Both the position numbers and the translations under genes were made by a program. The notes under the pieces are model-generated. The model ran no database searches and was not told the DNA's origin. It saw only the letters and a list, made by a program, of their open reading frames with translations. From assembly GCA_934463175.1 (NCBI GenBank), contig CAKSIW010000041.1, positions 1 to 23,996 on the forward strand: 23,996 nt of DNA, in the 5' to 3' direction. Positions 1-6,424 of the stretch are shown in pieces (positions within the stretch are counted from its first letter, which is position 1; the number at the start of each line of letters is the position of its first letter). The stretch comes from an uncultured Clostridia bacterium (GTDB lineage Bacteria; Bacillota; Clostridia; Monoglobales; Monoglobaceae).

Positions 1-75
1 GGTGGGCACAATAGGGCTCGAACCTATGACCCTCTGCTTGTAAGGCAGACGCTCTCCCAGCTGAGCTATGCGCCC
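1..75 (-). tRNA. tRNA-Val (anticodon TAC)
   Basis: Read on the minus strand, the sequence folds into a complete cloverleaf. The acceptor stem is GGGCGCA with TGTGCCC (one G-U pair), the D arm is GCTC/GAGC, and the anticodon stem is TCTGC/GCAGA with loop CTTACAA. The T arm is ATAGG-TTCGAGC-CCTAT. The anticodon TAC (plus-strand bases 40-42) reads GUA valine codons. The discriminator A is at base 3 and the encoded CC of the CCA end is at bases 1-2; the final A would lie outside the window. Confidence 0.95.
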
Positions 76-117
76 ACGCCAATCAAAACCGACGCGTAAA
101 TCAAAGCGTCAGCAATT

Positions 118-146
118 ATTATACACAATTGCCGACGTTTTGTCAA
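118..146 (-). promoter_or_regulatory. Consensus sigma-A promoter of tRNA-Val
   Basis: On the minus strand TTGACA (146-141) and TATAAT (123-118) are separated by exactly 17 bases. The predicted start lies about 35 bases before the mature tRNA 5' end, as expected for a tRNA precursor. Confidence 0.85.
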
Positions 147-199
147 TACCAAAATTGAAATTTTTTGCGGATTACGCAAATTTTTTGCTTGTTTGCCGC

Positions 200-409
200 T
201 TATTTACCCTTCTTTTCAAGAAAATCATTGATTTTCTGAACGAGTGCGTCGGGGTCTGTTCCGTGAACCATACATGCCTGCTCAATGCTCTCGCCGCTTG
301 CCGACGGGCAGCCGAGGCAGTGCATTCCGATTTCAAGGAAAAAAGGTGCGGTCTCGGGGTCAATCTGCAAAACCTCCATTATGATTGTGTCCTTTGTTAC
401 CTTTGCCAT
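200..409 (-). CDS. DUF1858 domain protein (disulfide/redox-type, 69 aa)
   Basis: This small single-domain protein matches the DUF1858 family, also described as the hybrid-cluster-protein-associated redox disulfide domain. The family signature is visible: an N-terminal 'VTKDTIIMEVLQIDPETAP' type region, then GMHCLGCPSA with a CxxC pair at Cys31 and Cys34, and a further Cys46. Family members are thought to be soluble redox or sulfur-related proteins, but the precise role is unknown. The start is supported by an AGAGAGG ribosome binding site 9 bases upstream and by its own promoter. The length is typical for stand-alone members. It stands alone between the tRNA and the PTS operon, so context adds no function. 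Confidence 0.88.
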   Translation of the reverse strand: MAKVTKDTIIMEVLQIDPETAPFFLEIGMHCLGCPSASGESIEQACMVHGTDPDALVQKINDFLEKKGK

Positions 410-449
410 AGTATTATACCTCTCTTTTGCTTAAATTTCTTTTGCCTAT

Positions 450-478
450 AGTATATCCTATTTTTCCGTTATTTTCAA
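450..478 (-). promoter_or_regulatory. Promoter of the DUF1858 gene
   Basis: On the minus strand TTGAAA (478-473), a 17-base spacer and TATACT (455-450) lie about 40 bases upstream of the start codon. One mismatch to consensus in each box. Confidence 0.6.
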
Positions 479-550
479 GTCCTTTGAAAAAAAATTATTT
501 TTATAAAATATTATTGTAAACCTTTTTGCATTTTCGGACAGGCAACCGTT

Positions 551-680
551 TTTCCCACAGCATTGGTGTTTTGTTGTTTTTCCCATTTTATGACATTTAT
601 TTCCGTGTTTTTATACCCAAACCTGTGGATAACGTGCATAACTCTGTGAATAACTTATACTGCGCGGTTTCTTGTCCACA
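551..680. other. Cluster of DnaA-box-like 9-mers in a gene-free region
   Basis: The 479-790 stretch has no gene. It holds TGTGGATAA (624-632; reverse complement TTATCCACA, a perfect DnaA box) and TGTGAATAA (645-653; reverse complement TTATTCACA, which fits TTWTNCACA). The two share orientation and are spaced exactly 21 bp apart. One-mismatch boxes TTGTCCACA (672-680) and TTTCCCACA (551-559) lie in the opposite orientation. An AT-rich run (485-525) flanks the cluster. No dnaA or dnaN is nearby, so this could be a DnaA-titration or regulatory cluster rather than the main origin. Confidence 0.4.
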
Positions 681-687
681 GGAAAAT

Positions 688-726
688 TTATGTCAACCCG
701 ACATTTTGTGCGCAGGGTTGACATAA
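688..726 (-). terminator. 12-bp inverted repeat downstream of the PTS operon
   Basis: TTATGTCAACCC (688-699) and GGGTTGACATAA (715-726) are perfect 12-bp inverted arms around a 15-base loop. On the minus strand it follows the IICB gene by about 65 bases and is followed by a short ATTTT. It may end the PTS transcript, although the U-tract is weak and the loop long; an operator is the alternative. A second small palindrome, TTGACA-AGC-TGTCAA, is at 744-758. Confidence 0.4.
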
Positions 727-752
727 TTCCAAGAACTTTTTTCTTGACAAGC

Positions 753-824
753 TGTCAACTCGTGAGCGAGTCGGAGAAGTCTTCAAACTGTCATTTCGGG
801 AGCGAGTCAAGGAAGTCCTCAAGC
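753..824 (-). repeat. Degenerate 36-bp tandem duplication of the IICB gene 3' end
   Basis: Bases 753-788 and 789-824 align without gaps at 28 of 36 positions. The second carries the last codons and stop of the IICB gene. The first, just past the stop, still encodes an in-frame relic (QFEDFSDSLTS and a stop) that resembles the true C-terminus (QLEDFLDSLPK). Confidence 0.7.
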
Positions 825-2389
825 TGGCTTTTGATGACCGTGACGCGCGGACCGTATATGACCTGAACGCCCGAGCCGCGCATAACAACGCCCGACGCGC
901 CGCTTTGGCGCAGCAGAGACTCGTTAACCTGAGAGCTGTCCTTAACCGTGACACGCAGCCGTGTTGCGCAGCAGTCAACGTTTGCGAGGTTATCCGCACC
1001 GCCGAGTCCGCGTACAATCAGCTCCGATTGGTCGTTCTTTGCCGCTTCAACGTCACGTCTGGTGTATAGCTTGGTTTCAGCGTCATCGTCCTCACGCCCG
1101 GGGGTGATATAGTTGAACTTTTTAATCATAAAGCTGAAAACGAAATAATATACAATGAAATATATAATTCCGACCCAGATGATGTTCAGCCAATGTGTTT
1201 TTGCGTTGCCCTGAAGGATTCCGAACAGGAACAGGTCGATTATACCGCCCGAGAACGTCATGCCGACCCCGACATTCAGAATGTGCATCAGCATATACGC
1301 AAGTCCTGCAAAGGCACTGTGAATGATATACAGCACGGGCGCGACAAACAGGAACGTAAATTCGAGAGGCTCGGTTATGCCCGTAATCATTGCGGTGAGT
1401 GCCGCCGAGAGCAGAAGTCCGCCGGCTGTCTTTTTCTTTGACGGCTTTGCCGCGGTATACATCGCAAGAGCCGCTCCGGGCAGTCCGAAAATCATGAGGG
1501 GGAATTTTCCGCTCATGAAACGGGTTGCCGCAACCGAAAATTCTGTGGTTGACGGGGAGGCAAGCTGTGCGAAGAATATATTCTGCGCACCCGAAATCAC
1601 CTGTCCGTCAACTGCCATTGTGCCGCCCAGACCTGTCTGCCAAAACGGCATATAGAACACGTGGTGCAGTCCGAACGGAATCAGCGCACGCTCAATTGTG
1701 CCGTAGATGAAGGTTCCGAAATATCCCGAGCCGAGAACGAGGTTTCCGAGTGAATATATCGCCGTCTGGATATACGGCCAGATGAAAAACATGATGATTC
1801 CGACGATTATGAACGCAAAGGTCGAAACAATCGGCACAAAGCGCACGCCGCCGAAGAATGAAATGACGGTCGGCAGCTGGATTTTATAGAATTTATTATG
1901 CAGAGCCGCAACGCCGAGACCGACAATGATTCCGCCGAAAACGCCCATTTCAAGCGATTTGATTCCGACAACTTCCGCGACCGTTCCCGTGAGCATTGCG
2001 CCCTCCTCCAGCCGTCCCGTGATTTCAAGCAGGGTGGATATGGTCTGGTGCATGACAAAGAACGCTATTGCCGCAGAAAGAACAGCCGTTCCGTGTTCCT
2101 TTTCAGCCATGCCGAGAGCCACACCCATGGCAAACAAAAGCGGCAGATTGGAGAACACAATGTTTCCCGTTTCCGCGAAAATCATCATGACCGAGTTCAG
2201 AAATGTTCCGTGTCCGAGGATTTTTTCAAGATGATATGCCGCAATCGTGGTTTCGTTTGTCAGCGATGATCCGATTCCGAGAAGAAGTCCTGCAATCGGC
2301 AAAAGAGCAATCGGGAGCATGAACGAACGCCCGATTCGCTGCAAAACACTGAATACCGCACTTTCTTTTTTATTGCTTTTAGTACTCAT
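791..2389 (-). CDS. ptsG: PTS transporter subunit IICB, glucose family
   Basis: This membrane permease imports and phosphorylates a hexose, receiving phosphate from IIA. The 532-residue protein has a multi-spanning IIC domain (about 15-425) with the characteristic ITEPLEF segment at 338-344. A linker leads to a IIB domain (about 450-532) with DCCATRLR, where Cys474 is the expected phosphocysteine. The start is at 2389 because GGAGG lies 11 bases before that ATG. The frame stays open for about 590 bases upstream only because the 34-bp repeats contain no stop. Glucose, N-acetylglucosamine and maltose permeases share this layout, so the substrate is not certain. It is the last gene of ptsI-IIA-IICB on the minus strand, and its 3' end is tandemly duplicated. 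Confidence 0.9.
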   Translation of the reverse strand: MSTKSNKKESAVFSVLQRIGRSFMLPIALLPIAGLLLGIGSSLTNETTIAAYHLEKILGHGTFLNSVMMIFAETGNIVFSNLPLLFAMGVALGMAEKEHGTAVLSAAIAFFVMHQTISTLLEITGRLEEGAMLTGTVAEVVGIKSLEMGVFGGIIVGLGVAALHNKFYKIQLPTVISFFGGVRFVPIVSTFAFIIVGIIMFFIWPYIQTAIYSLGNLVLGSGYFGTFIYGTIERALIPFGLHHVFYMPFWQTGLGGTMAVDGQVISGAQNIFFAQLASPSTTEFSVAATRFMSGKFPLMIFGLPGAALAMYTAAKPSKKKTAGGLLLSAALTAMITGITEPLEFTFLFVAPVLYIIHSAFAGLAYMLMHILNVGVGMTFSGGIIDLFLFGILQGNAKTHWLNIIWVGIIYFIVYYFVFSFMIKKFNYITPGREDDDAETKLYTRRDVEAAKNDQSELIVRGLGGADNLANVDCCATRLRVTVKDSSQVNESLLRQSGASGVVMRGSGVQVIYGPRVTVIKSQLEDFLDSLPK

Positions 2390-2405
2390 TGGTTTTTTAA
2401 CCTCC

Positions 2406-2915
2406 GTTCCGCCGCCGTGTGGCGGCTTGTATAATCTCTGTTCCGCCGCCGTGTGGCGGCTTGTATAATCTCTGTTCCGCCGCTGTGTGGCGGTTGGTGT
2501 AATTTTCATTCTGCCGCCGTGTGGCGGTTGGTATAATCTTTGTTCTGCCGCTGTGTGGCGGTTGGTATAATCTCTATTCTGCCGCCGTGTGGCGGTTGGT
2601 ATAATCTTTGTTCTGCCGCCGTGTGGCGGTCGGTATAATCTTTGTTCCGCCACCGTGTGGCGGTCGGTATAATCTTTGTTCCGCCACCGTGTGGCGGTTG
2701 GTGTAATCTCTGTTCTGCCACCGTGTGGCGGTTGGTGTAATCTCTGTTCTGCCGCTGTGTGGCGGTTGGAGTAATCTCTATTCTGCCGCCGTGTGACGGT
2801 TGGTGTAATCTCTATTCTGCCGCCGTGTGACGGTTGGTGTAATCTCTGTTCTGCCGCCGTGTGGCGGTTGGTGTAATTTTCATTCTGCCGCCGTGTGGCG
2901 GTTGGTATCATGTTT
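2406..2915 (-). repeat. Tandem array, 15 units of exactly 34 bp, between the IIA and IICB genes
   Basis: Fifteen consecutive units start at 2406, 2440, 2474 and so on every 34 bases to 2915, without insertions or deletions and with only substitutions between units. Each unit carries a mini-palindrome, CCGCC-GTGT-GGCGG on the plus strand; in the sense (minus) transcript it is CCGCC-ACAC-GGCGG. The two 3'-most sense units (2406-2473) are identical. No unit contains TAA, TAG or TGA on the sense strand, so all three sense frames stay open. There are no unique spacers, so it is not CRISPR. The array lies about 10 bases past the IIA stop and ends just before the IICB ribosome binding site. Confidence 0.95.
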
Positions 2916-2924
2916 GCGCAGAAT

Positions 2925-3401
2925 CTATTTTTTATATGCAAATGCCTCCGCGCCTGCGTCTGCCATAGCCGCCGCAATTGTACGGCTGCCCTTCAGCCCT
3001 CCGCTGTTCGTGACAACGGTGACAACGGTCGGGTCATATCCGCGCTTTCTCAGCAAATCAAGGTCGGCACGCGCAAGCGGCGACCCTGCCTTCACCTTCG
3101 CGCCCTTTTCGGTCAGAGGAACAAAGCCCTCGCCGCGCAGCTCAACGGTGTCAAGCCCGATATGCACCAAAATTTCCAAGCCGTCATCGGTTGTTATGCA
3201 ATATGCATGGAGCGTGTCGGTGATGTCGGTCACAACCCCGTCCGCAGGACTGAAAACACTTCCCGAGGCAGGTCGGACAGCAAAGCCGTCACCGAGAATT
3301 TTCTGTGAAAAAACATCATCGCCGACAGCGGTAATGTCAATAATCTCGCCGTCTGCCGGCGACATGAGAAAACCTTCCTTTTTCTTTAAAAAATCAAACA
3401 T
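2925..3401 (-). CDS. crr: PTS glucose-type IIA domain protein
   Basis: This cytoplasmic phosphocarrier takes phosphate from HPr and passes it to the IIB domain. The 158-residue sequence is a complete single-domain IIA of the glucose family: SPADGEIIDI near the start, the conserved pair His65 (in TLHAYCI) and His80 (in LVHIGLDTV, the expected phosphorylated histidine), and the later GSPL segment. AAAGGA sits 8-10 bases upstream of the ATG. It lies 63 bases after ptsI on the minus strand and is followed by the 34-bp array. In many Firmicutes this domain is fused to the permease; here it is separate. Confidence 0.92.
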   Translation of the reverse strand: MFDFLKKKEGFLMSPADGEIIDITAVGDDVFSQKILGDGFAVRPASGSVFSPADGVVTDITDTLHAYCITTDDGLEILVHIGLDTVELRGEGFVPLTEKGAKVKAGSPLARADLDLLRKRGYDPTVVTVVTNSGGLKGSRTIAAAMADAGAEAFAYKK

Positions 3402-3414
3402 GGCAAAAATCCTT

Positions 3415-3498
3415 TCATATCATCAGTCAAGACTGCGTATTTTTTCCAGTATCCCATCATATCATCATTCAAGACTGCGTATTTTTTCCCGTATCCCA
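3415..3498 (-). repeat. 42-bp tandem duplication of the ptsI 3' end
   Basis: Bases 3415-3456 and 3457-3498 are identical at 40 of 42 positions. The upstream (sense) copy encodes the last residues and stop of ptsI. The second copy lies past the stop, keeps the reading frame (42 = 14 codons), would encode GILEKIRSLD and a stop, and runs up to the ribosome binding site of the IIA gene. Confidence 0.92.
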
Positions 3499-5084
3499 AG
3501 CACTGCGGACGGCGAAACCGAAAGCTCGTCAATGCCCATTTCCGCAAACGTTTCGGTCAGGTCGGAATCCGCGCCGAGTTCGCCGCATATTCCTGCCCAG
3601 ATTCCGTGCCTGTGTGCGCTGCGGGCCGTCATTTCAATCAGCTTCAGAACCGCCTCGTGGTGCGCGTCGAAAAACGGCTCAAGGCGGCTGTTCTGGCGGT
3701 CGAGAGCAAGGGTATACTGCGTCAGGTCGTTTGTTCCGATACTGAAAAAATCCACCTCCGCGGCAAGGCTGTCGCTGATGAGTGCCGCCGCAGGCGTTTC
3801 AATCATGATTCCCGTTTCAATATCCGCGCAGAACGGTATGCCGTCATTCGTCAGGCTTTGCTTTGCCTCCTCAAGCATGTTTTTTGCGCTCCGGACCTCG
3901 GAGAGAGAGGCAATCATCGGGAACATGACGGCAAGCCTGCCGTATGCCGAGGCGCGGAGAATGGCTCGCAGCTGGGTTTTGAATATTTCGGGCTGCGTCA
4001 GGCATATTCTGATCGCACGGTAGCCGAGAGCTGGGTTTTCCTCGTGCGGCAAGCCGAGATAGTCCGCGCGCTTGTCCGCGCCGATGTCCATTGTGCGGAT
4101 TATGACGGGTCTGCCGCCCATTCTCTCGGCGACCTCCTTATATTTCCGAAACTGCTCCTCCTCGGTCGGGGGCGCGCTGCTTTCGAGATATAGAAACTCG
4201 CTTCTGAAAAGCCCGATTCCTTCCGCATCGTTTTGCAGCACGGCGGAGACGTCGGAGGGTCTGCCGATGTTGGCATAGAGCTTCACCCGTTTTCCGCTTT
4301 TTGTCTCGGTCGGCTTTCCGCGCAGCTCGGCGAGAAGGCGGTTCCGCTCTTCCTCCAGATTTTTTCTGATTCTGAAGTCCGCAACGGTGTTTTCGTCCGG
4401 ATTGATGTATAGTGTGCCGCTTGTGCCGTCCAGCACGGCGGTTTCGCCCTCATGGCGCGTGTCAATCCCGCCCGTGCCGATGATCGCGGGAATGCCCATT
4501 GTCCGCGCAAGAATTGCGGTGTGCGAATTGGGTGAGCCTCCGAAGGTGACAAAGCCGAGAATTTTGTCTCTGTCCAGCTGAACCGTTTCGCTCGGGCTGA
4601 GGTCATATGCGGCAATAATTGCAGGTTCGGATAGCTTTTCCGCGCCGTCTCCGCCGCCGCACAGAATGCAGATCATACGGTCGGCAATGTCGTGGACGTC
4701 CGCGGCGCGTGCTTTCATATATTCATCGTCCATTTCCTCAAAGGTTTTTGCATATAGGTCGGAGGCATAGCTGACAGCATATTCCGCATTGACCGACTGG
4801 CTTTTCACGGTGTTTTCAATTGCGGCATAGAAATCTTCGTCTCCGAGCATGAGTCTGTGTATCTGAAAAATTTGTGCGTTTGCGTCGCCAATCTCGCTCA
4901 GGGCTTTGTCATAAAGCGCGGACAGTTCATCATCGGCGCGGCGGCGTGCGTCGGACAGCCGTTCAAGCTCCGCCGCGCAGTCCGAAACTTTCACGCGTTT
5001 CACCGCTTTGTCGTTTTTGCCGATGAAATGCAGCTTTCCCATTGCAACAGAGCCGGAAACGCATTTTCCGTTGATTTCAAGCAT
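3465..5084 (-). CDS. ptsI: Phosphoenolpyruvate-protein phosphotransferase (PTS enzyme I)
   Basis: Enzyme I transfers phosphate from phosphoenolpyruvate to HPr, the first step of the PTS, in the cytoplasm. The 539-residue protein has the swivelling histidine domain with His188 in PNSHTAILART. The TIM-barrel domain shows GIGLFRSEFLYL (about 289-300), TMDIGADKRADYLG (331-344), GTNDLTQYTLALDR (450-463) and the catalytic-loop Cys500 in GICGELGAD. The family is usually about 570 residues, so this is slightly short but all motifs are present. AAAGGAG lies 8 bases before the ATG. It is first in ptsI-IIA-IICB. No HPr gene (ptsH) is in the window. The last 14 codons are tandemly duplicated past the stop. 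Confidence 0.96.
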   Translation of the reverse strand: MLEINGKCVSGSVAMGKLHFIGKNDKAVKRVKVSDCAAELERLSDARRRADDELSALYDKALSEIGDANAQIFQIHRLMLGDEDFYAAIENTVKSQSVNAEYAVSYASDLYAKTFEEMDDEYMKARAADVHDIADRMICILCGGGDGAEKLSEPAIIAAYDLSPSETVQLDRDKILGFVTFGGSPNSHTAILARTMGIPAIIGTGGIDTRHEGETAVLDGTSGTLYINPDENTVADFRIRKNLEEERNRLLAELRGKPTETKSGKRVKLYANIGRPSDVSAVLQNDAEGIGLFRSEFLYLESSAPPTEEEQFRKYKEVAERMGGRPVIIRTMDIGADKRADYLGLPHEENPALGYRAIRICLTQPEIFKTQLRAILRASAYGRLAVMFPMIASLSEVRSAKNMLEEAKQSLTNDGIPFCADIETGIMIETPAAALISDSLAAEVDFFSIGTNDLTQYTLALDRQNSRLEPFFDAHHEAVLKLIEMTARSAHRHGIWAGICGELGADSDLTETFAEMGIDELSVSPSAVLGIREKIRSLE

Positions 5085-5104
5085 CAGGTATGCTCCTTTC
5101 GTAT

Positions 5105-5118
5105 TGCAAGCGTTTGTA
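5105..5118. promoter_or_regulatory. Candidate catabolite-responsive element (cre) before ptsI
   Basis: TGCAAGCGTTTGTA is a near-palindrome close to the relaxed CcpA site TGNAANCGNTNNCA, with the penultimate C replaced by T. It lies 21-34 bases upstream of the ptsI start codon, where a roadblock or promoter-overlapping site would be expected for a PTS operon. No convincing promoter could be placed. Confidence 0.35.
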
Positions 5119-5160
5119 TTTAATTATTTCTGATTGTTTGGGATTTTATGCAAAGAAAAT

Positions 5161-5185
5161 AAAAAAACGGGGGTATACCCCCGTT
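5161..5185 (-). terminator. Perfect palindrome with T-tract, terminator-like
   Basis: ACGGGGGTATACCCCCGT (5167-5184) is a perfect palindrome. On the minus strand it is followed directly by seven T residues; on the plus strand a run of eight T lies about 8 bases downstream. It would separate the PTS operon from transcription entering from the repeat region. Confidence 0.6.
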
Positions 5186-5197
5186 GCCCCCTTTTTT

Positions 5198-5329
5198 TTG
5201 AGGGGAATTCCCCCTCAACTCTTTTTATAAGGAACAGAGTTCCTCACCGATTTAAAAAAACTTCTTTTTCTGTGGGGGCGTTGCCCCCAAAAACCTTTTT
5301 GCGGGGGTGCCGCCCCCGCAGCCCCCTGT
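5198..5329. repeat. P-module palindromes left of S copy 1
   Basis: Short palindromes follow each other: TTGAGGGG-aatt-CCCCcTCAA, GGAAC-aga-GTTCC, TGGGGGC-gtt-GCCCCCA and TGCGGGGG-tgccg-CCCCCGCA. The linkers are A/T-rich. The same types of palindrome border S copies elsewhere in the window. Confidence 0.7.
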
Positions 5330-5531
5330 GCGCCGTCATTGGTCATGTGTCGGAATTGCTTTGCTTGACCACCGAATTTTTGACGCACTCACAGATTAAA
5401 GCCGCAATCAGCGGCTTTGCTGTGCTGAAACGCACGCACATTTTAATGAAACTGATTAATTTGTGCGTGCGTTTCACGTCAAAAATCCATGCTCTTCGCA
5501 AAATCCGACATCATGACCAATAACAAGGCGC
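5330..5531 (+). repeat. S-element copy 1 (structured intergenic repeat)
   Basis: The element runs from GCGCC (5330-5334) to GGCGC (5527-5531), which pair. Inside are a pairing of TCGGAATT with AATCCGA (5350, 5502), ATTTTTGACG (5376-5385) with CGTCAAAAAT (5477-5486), and an inner hairpin AAAGCCGC-aatca-GCGGCTTT (5398-5418). The long hairpin has arms TGAAACGCACGCACA (5426-5440) and TGTGCGTGCGTTTCA (5462-5476). No coding potential was recognised. Confidence 0.85.
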
Positions 5532-5572
5532 GGTGTAAAAAGGCTTTTTTGCAGACAAACCGTGAAGCAGAG

Positions 5573-5799
5573 CAAAACGTTCGTTGCCCGTTACAATTCG
5601 GGCGATTTACCAATCGACCGAACATCCCCCCTTTTCCAAAGGGGGGCGGCAAGTGCAGCGCATTTGCCATGGGGGGTTTAGGGCTCCCGAAAAGTGGAGG
5701 CATTGCCGACACTTTTTGGGAAAGAGGAGCAACCAAGCGTAGAGCGACTGTCCGACCGAGCAGGGAGGACGGAGCAAAACCGCTTGTGTTGCGACGACG
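5573..5799 (+). repeat. Q-type repeat block, copy 1
   Basis: This gene-free block contains the palindrome CCCCCCTTT-tcc-AAAGGGGGG (5626-5646). It continues with a shared stretch from 'gggctcccga' (5681) to 'gcgacgacg' (5799). The block recurs as a direct repeat at 6425-6744, and its second part recurs at 10891-11172 (inverted, x3), 19153-19259 and 23458-23572. Confidence 0.8.
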
Positions 5800-5806
5800 G
5801 GCTGCG

Positions 5807-5983
5807 TTAGTCCTCCTTTTCCTCACCTTCCATGTTCTCTATCGCATATTCACAGCACTGTATTACAAAACTATTTAATGATATATTTGCGTTTTGTGCA
5901 ATTTCTGACATCTTTTCTATTAATGAAATAGGCATTCTGAACGTTCTGTTTGTTGTGTCTTCTGCCTTTTTAACTTTAAACAT
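5807..5983 (-). CDS. Ribbon-helix-helix (Arc/CopG-like) DNA-binding protein
   Basis: The 58-residue protein has the layout of a ribbon-helix-helix regulator. A short strand, TNRTFRMP (11-18), is followed by helix LIEKMSEIAQNANI (21-34), a turn, and helix SLNSFVIQCCEYAIEN (35-50), with an acidic tail. Such dimers bind short palindromes in the major groove. The start at 5983 is chosen because AAAGGAG is 9 bases upstream; starts further out leave no room for a ribosome binding site. TATAAT lies at 6011-6006 but lacks a good -35. The gene diverges from the zinc-ribbon gene, and a perfect palindrome between them suggests autoregulation. It could also be an orphan antitoxin-type protein; no partner toxin is seen. 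Confidence 0.75.
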   Translation of the reverse strand: MFKVKKAEDTTNRTFRMPISLIEKMSEIAQNANISLNSFVIQCCEYAIENMEGEEKED

Positions 5984-6060
5984 TGCACTCATCTCCTTTA
6001 TGTTAATTATAAACGCAAATAACACTTTTTTATGCAAGGTAAATTACACACGTATATGTG

Positions 6061-6075
6061 AGTGCAATTTGCACT
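6061..6075. promoter_or_regulatory. Palindromic operator candidate between divergent small genes
   Basis: AGTGCAA-t-TTGCACT is a perfect 7-bp inverted repeat. Its last base is the first base of the -35 box of the rightward promoter, and it lies upstream of the ribbon-helix-helix gene. Size and symmetry fit a ribbon-helix-helix dimer site; binding is inferred. Confidence 0.5.
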
Positions 6076-6103
6076 TGACATTTTAAAGTGTAAGTGTTAA
6101 TAT
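6075..6103 (+). promoter_or_regulatory. Promoter of the zinc-ribbon gene
   Basis: TTGACA (6075-6080), 17 bases, then TAATAT (6098-6103). The -35 overlaps the end of the palindrome at 6061-6075, so a protein bound there would block it. Confidence 0.6.
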
Positions 6104-6129
6104 AGAACAAAAAAGGAAGTGAATTATAT

Positions 6130-6399
6130 ATGAGATGGTGCTGTATATGCGGGAAGCAGTTTTCGCAGAGGAGTCCTGTGCTGCTGCACGTCAGCAGAAA
6201 CGGCGGAAAAAACTATATGTGTCGCAAGTGCGCAGAGGTTTTTGCCGTGTTCTCGGATGAAAGCCTTTCTCTTCAGGAAACCATGCCGGCTGTTGTATAT
6301 ATTGCGGAAAACCTTGATAATATAACCGATCTTGAAGTGAAAAAAATTGTTGAGGACGCTGCAAACACTGCGGTCAGAGACCGACCCGACCGACCCTGA
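6130..6399 (+). CDS. Small zinc-ribbon-like protein, function unknown
   Basis: This 89-residue protein has two CxxC pairs, Cys4/Cys7 (WCCICGKQF) and Cys31/Cys34 (MCRKCAEVF), spaced as in a treble-clef or zinc-ribbon fold. A hydrophobic-acidic helical tail follows (about 50-80). AAGGAAG lies upstream of the ATG. I do not recognise the family. The gene diverges from the ribbon-helix-helix gene with a shared palindrome, and the pair is flanked on both sides by directly repeated Q blocks. The arginine/proline-rich last residues (RDRPDRP) come from a short GACC repeat at the gene end. Confidence 0.65.
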   Translation: MRWCCICGKQFSQRSPVLLHVSRNGGKNYMCRKCAEVFAVFSDESLSLQETMPAVVYIAENLDNITDLEVKKIVEDAANTAVRDRPDRP

Positions 6400-6424
6400 A
6401 ATTTTGCTGTAACAACGGTGCGGC

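Noticed and set aside
68..451. 127-residue plus-strand open frame
   Set aside because: It begins inside the tRNA and runs antisense to the DUF1858 gene; no ribosome binding site.
479..790. Primary chromosomal replication origin
   Set aside because: Only two good DnaA boxes and no dnaA, dnaN or other origin-linked genes are present; kept as a box cluster only.
2406..2915. CRISPR array
   Set aside because: Repeats are contiguous 34-bp units with no unique spacers, and no cas genes are present.
2390..2977. N-terminal extension of about 195 residues on the IICB protein, encoded by the 34-bp repeats
   Set aside because: The frame is open only because the repeat lacks stops. A strong GGAGG precedes the ATG at 2389, and the protein from there begins exactly where PTS permeases begin.
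2827..4023. 398-residue plus-strand open frame
   Set aside because: It runs opposite to crr and ptsI, starts inside the repeat array and shows no recognisable domain; it is a shadow of the GC-rich genes.
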